Under the pieces are notes generated by a model. The model was given only the letters and a program-made list of their open reading frames with translations. It searched no databases and was not told the origin of the DNA. The translations under genes were made by a program, and so were the position numbers. 64,000 bases of DNA from Toxonevra muliebris (lineage: Eukaryota > Arthropoda > Insecta > Diptera > Pallopteridae): the NCBI GenBank assembly GCA_963691655.1, contig OY829328.1, positions 87,362,400 through 87,426,399 on the forward strand, read 5' to 3'. Of the stretch, positions 60,541 to 64,000 are shown piece by piece (position 1 is the first letter of the stretch; each line of letters starts with the position of its first letter).

Positions 60541-63220
60541 TTACATTAATATTTATATTTTAATGTCAAAATTGCTTAATTTAATTTAGCAGCTAACAGT
60601 AAAAAGAAAAAATTGCACATAAATAATAAACACAGCTGTCATAATATTTTATAATCAATCAAAATATAGAAAAAAAATTGTCAAAATTAAATACACATTT
60701 TTAACATTTACAACAGTGTCGACAATTTTACAAATGCCTTTTGTAAAAACATACATTGGAAACAACAACAGCAATTTCTTGTTGTGGTTGTTCAATCAAC
60801 ACCTACGATATTATTACATTATCGCTGCAACATTATTGAGATACCATAATGCAATATTTGGTAAAAGGTAAGCGGGCAGGCAAGCAAGCTGGCTGGCTAG
60901 CTGGCAATTTGTGTGCATATTAGTTTGGTTTGTATCAATGCATTAATCTTGTGAAAAATAAAATAATAAAAAATACTTATCAAAGATTTCATTTTAGTAA
61001 TTTTTATTATAATAAAAATAATTTACTTTTTTTTCCTCTACAACGCAAAAGACAAAGCTTTAAAAATGCGTTAAAAAGTATGTATATTCAGGTAGAGAAA
61101 AAAAAATACATAAATAAACTAGTTCACAAATTGTAAATTGTAATTTGCAAACTTATTTATTGACGTCTGAAGAAAAATATACATATACCTACATACAACA
61201 AATGGTAGAAATAATAATATGTAATAAAAAAAAAAAAATAAATGAATTACCATAAAAACTTTTAAAGACAAAAGTGGGCGAACTGGTAATGAAGGCGTTA
61301 AACAAGAGACAAGAGAAGAAAAAAAACAGAAAAAAAATGTAGCAACTCTATTTCAATCATCGCTCATTCATTCATGAGCTTACTCTAATTGAAATTAACA
61401 AAACAGCAAAAGAGTTGATGTTAAAATTATTCAGAAATTATAAAAAATGTTGTTGTTAAATGTTCTGCAACATTAACTGTAAATATAATTGAGATTTTAT
61501 ATCTAAATTTTAACAGACGCACAGGGTTGGCGAGGAGGCTGAGTATCAGCTAAGATCGAAAGAGAAGGAAGAAAACGATTCGAGATTTTACTTTTCCTGA
61601 CTGTCTAAGAATCTAAGTAGAATTTTTCATATACTTTTCAATTATTTAATTTTATACTATTTAAGTAAAAGCTACAATTTCGATAAAAAAAAGTTTTGGA
61701 ATTTCCATTTCATTTTGGATTTGTTTTCAGCTGTTTTTCGAGAAGATATTCTGGGTTAAATGTATTGATTTGGTTGTTATCTGTGGTTTCCTTGCTGCTG
61801 AGAGTTTAGGATTATCGGCTTGTTCTTTTCTTATAAGCGTCTCTACAATATCCTATTGTTCTAAGAATATGCGCTCTTCCATCGTAGCATAGTAATCCAG
61901 ATTGGCAAACGAGGCTGCTGTACGAGGTTAGTGAGCTAGAATTTTAGTTTAAGAAGGAAAGAAACCGAGTTCTTTATAACAAAAAATCACTAAATGATTG
62001 GAGCAGAAAATAGTTACACTTTCTTTACTTAAAATACTTAAAATCATATAGCTCTCATAAAATACTATCGTAAAAAATATATTATCTTTGGAAAAACCAA
62101 ACTTGAGGTGAATACTTAATATTTATATTATCAAACTGATTGAAAAAAGTGCTGGAAATCAAATTAAAGAAAATTAATTTGACTGGATTTTTTCGTTTTA
62201 TCGTAGTGAAGCAAACAGCTGGCAACAGTAACTAAATCTATCTGAACAAACAACAGAAAAAAAACTGTAACACATTTAAAAAGTAAATAAATTAAGCGGA
62301 AAATTTTATAAATGACGACGTAATCGAAATGCAAGTAAATGAAATGTAGACATTAAGACTAAAACCAGTTTATGTTTATATACAATTTTGTTTAGCGAGC
62401 GTTTACACCAACAACACGAAATGCGCTGCATTTAACGCGTTTATGGTAAAGTAAGCCGAAAAAATTTAAAAATACTACTAACATAAAAACAAATACTTAA
62501 CTAATAAAAAACAAAAAAAAAAAATCTTTATAAACAAAAATTATAAAAATATTGGAAAACTAGTTGATGGTGGTGGTAATGTGATGTGAGGTGTGATTTG
62601 TGAGGACTACAGTGTGATGATGTGTGCTGGGAGGGGAAATTTCACTGCAATAAAAAATTAAAGAAAAAAAGTACCGAATGCTGCAACTGCATTTTAAAAA
62701 GCATCTGCGCAAATACTTATTAAAAAAAAACAGCTACATATCTTTTTACTCAACGCTGACGCTGCTGGGGCTGCCGTTGATTCCACAGCTATTTATCTTA
62801 TGTTTTTTTTTTCCTTTTGTTTAAATTTGTTTTTTACGTTTACATGCGCTATGTTTCTTTTATATGTTTTTCTGTTTTTTTATTTCTTTTTACTGGATTT
62901 TTTATTTTTTTTTTTATTTTTAAGCTGTTTTTAATGTGCGGTAATACAATATTTTGAAATATGGCAACATGGCTAGACAATATGTCCAAAAGTTTGTTTA
63001 CATTTTAGCGTGTGTGCAAGCGCACAAAATAAAGTAACTCTAAGTATAAGAAGATCATATAACTATTGGTTCGATTAGAAATTCGAGATTATAGTTTGTT
63101 CTTTTTAAGTTTTTCGCTATTGAATTGTTATATTGATATTTGCAATTTGCTGTCATTATTATTATCATTTTGAAGTAATCATATTATTTCTTTTATTTAC
63201 ACAAATTTTTTTTCTGTTCC

Positions 63221-63236
63221 CTCTCTCTCTCTCTCT
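63221..63236. repeat. (CT)n microsatellite
   Basis: Eight CT units. Confidence 0.8.
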
Positions 63237-63527
63237 TTCTCGTTTGTTAAAATACATAAATTTTTGTTTGGCTTTTTGTATGTGTCATCATTATTGTCTT
63301 AAACAAGTTTCTGGTGACACTATTTTCTTTGTATACATACATATTTATAAATTTATTGGCATTATCTAGTTTTGTTTTTATTTGAAATTCAATTTCTTGC
63401 TAAAATTTGTGCACATTATTCGACGTTTATGTATAGATTTACATTATATTATTACTGATTTTGCAATAAATATTAATTTTTCTTTAGGAATTGAATCCCT
63501 TGAGTGGAAGATACCGACTCTGAACTA

Positions 63528-63673
63528 GTCACGTGACTGGTGTACATTCACAAAATGAATAAACTGGGTTTGTAAACTTAACAAAAAACATAATAATCAA
63601 TTATAAATGGAAGAATGAGTTTTGCTCATGCACGCTCACGTGATTACACACTTGTTCGGCCTCGTCACGTGAT
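63528..63673. promoter_or_regulatory. cluster of three CACGTG E-boxes
   Basis: GTCACGTGAC at 63528-63537 is a perfect 10-bp palindrome equal to the CLEAR/M-box bound by MiT-TFE factors (Mitf in flies) and by USF. TCACGTGA recurs at 63636-63643 and 63665-63672, the latter as GTCACGTGAT. A direct repeat CTGAACTAGT flanks the cluster (63520-63529; near 63728), so it could also be a repeat-borne set. Confidence 0.35.
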
Positions 63674-63948
63674 TTCATGGAGAGTCACGCCTACAAAAAT
63701 CTATGAAAAGCGTAGCTTTCTGAGAGACTGAACTAGTTTTAACATATTTTGGTATGGCACCAAAAGTTTTTTATGTGAAAATGCCTCATGAAAGGTACAA
63801 ATTATTTATGAAAGGAAATCAGAGCCAGGCTTTCACTGACACTTACTCACGATGATTAAACAGAAATAACTACTGGCTGTTGCAGTTTTATATGCAAAAT
63901 TTTATTACAGAATTCTTTTATCAATCAGGATTTTTAGGTATTTTAATC

Positions 63949-64000
63949 TTAACCCTCTAGTTCCCAAGCCCGCCTCTAGACGGCCTTCACCAAAAGGGAT
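63949..64000 (+). mobile_element. piggyBac-like end, cut by the window edge
   Basis: TTAA at 63949-63952 is followed by CCCTCTAG and, about 14 bp further in, CCGCCTCTAGACGG. This repeats the design of the right end of the element at 33251-34024 (CTCTAG end, then a CCGTCT..AGACGG palindrome). The rest lies outside the window. Confidence 0.55.

Larger units (their letters stand above)
59966..63519. other. gene-free stretch
   Basis: Contains A-runs, a GGCT-repeat near 60886-60905, a GTG-rich patch at 62565-62640, T-rich DNA at 62800-62930 and a (CT)n run at 63221-63236. No exon recognised. Confidence 0.45.

Overview
The window looks like nuclear DNA from a higher (cyclorrhaphan) fly. It is very AT-rich and full of (CATA)n, (CAG)n, (GTT)n and (GA)n tracts. 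Its transposable-element mix (pogo/Tigger, Tc1, hAT, piggyBac-like, non-LTR, tRNA-derived SINEs) and its repeated short foldback elements are the kind I associate with tephritid fruit flies. The family-level assignment is an inference from repeat style, not from a diagnostic gene.

I find no complete protein-coding gene. No reading frame in 64 kb gives a recognisable cellular protein. The longest open frames (about 110-155 codons) lie in simple repeats or T-rich low-complexity DNA. Every protein homology I recognise is a decayed transposon: a non-LTR reverse-transcriptase tail (2290-2676, +), the end pieces of a pogo/Tigger-type transposase inside its inverted repeats (4839-6255), a dead Tc1-like transposase (12984-13900), a non-LTR endonuclease scrap (21430-21606, -), a non-LTR terminal CCHC-like tail (45760-45910, -) and another non-LTR reverse-transcriptase tail (51588-52240, -). 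The window is therefore either intergenic or, more interestingly, the inside of one or more giant introns. On the minus strand there are two good and two weaker composite splice sites of the recursive ('ratchet') form, a pyrimidine tract plus YAG directly joined to GTRAGN: at 60514, 44425, 38828 and 49721. The plus strand has no convincing equivalent. One possible 62-nt exon is on the plus strand at 54215-54276.

Layout: 1-9.5 kb holds a piggyBac-like MITE, the non-LTR tail, a 171-bp hAT MITE, the 1.4-kb pogo-like element and a three-copy inverted/direct repeat array. 10-14 kb has a 15-bp minisatellite, a Tigger-like end and the Tc1 relic. 18.8-28.5 kb has a clean 307-bp TA-flanked MITE, two CTCF-like motifs, a SINE piece, a 1.6-kb hAT-like element stuffed with a 12-bp degenerate minisatellite, a second three-copy array and a 953-bp foldback element. 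33.2-35.1 kb has a piggyBac-like element carrying a nested tRNA-SINE, then a 222-bp MITE. 39.8-40.5 kb is a 20-bp minisatellite. 42.8-52.3 kb has a 326-bp inverted-repeat element, the minus-strand splice-site candidates and non-LTR tails. 57.4 kb has two tRNA-like SINE heads face to face, and 59.5-60.0 kb a 440-bp polypurine tract. The last 500 bp has three CACGTG sites and the start of a second piggyBac-like end cut by the window edge.

Nothing here works together as a pathway. The functional candidates are non-coding: recursive splice sites, CTCF-like motifs and an E-box (CLEAR-type) cluster. All calls were made by eye, so boundaries outside clear terminal repeats are approximate.
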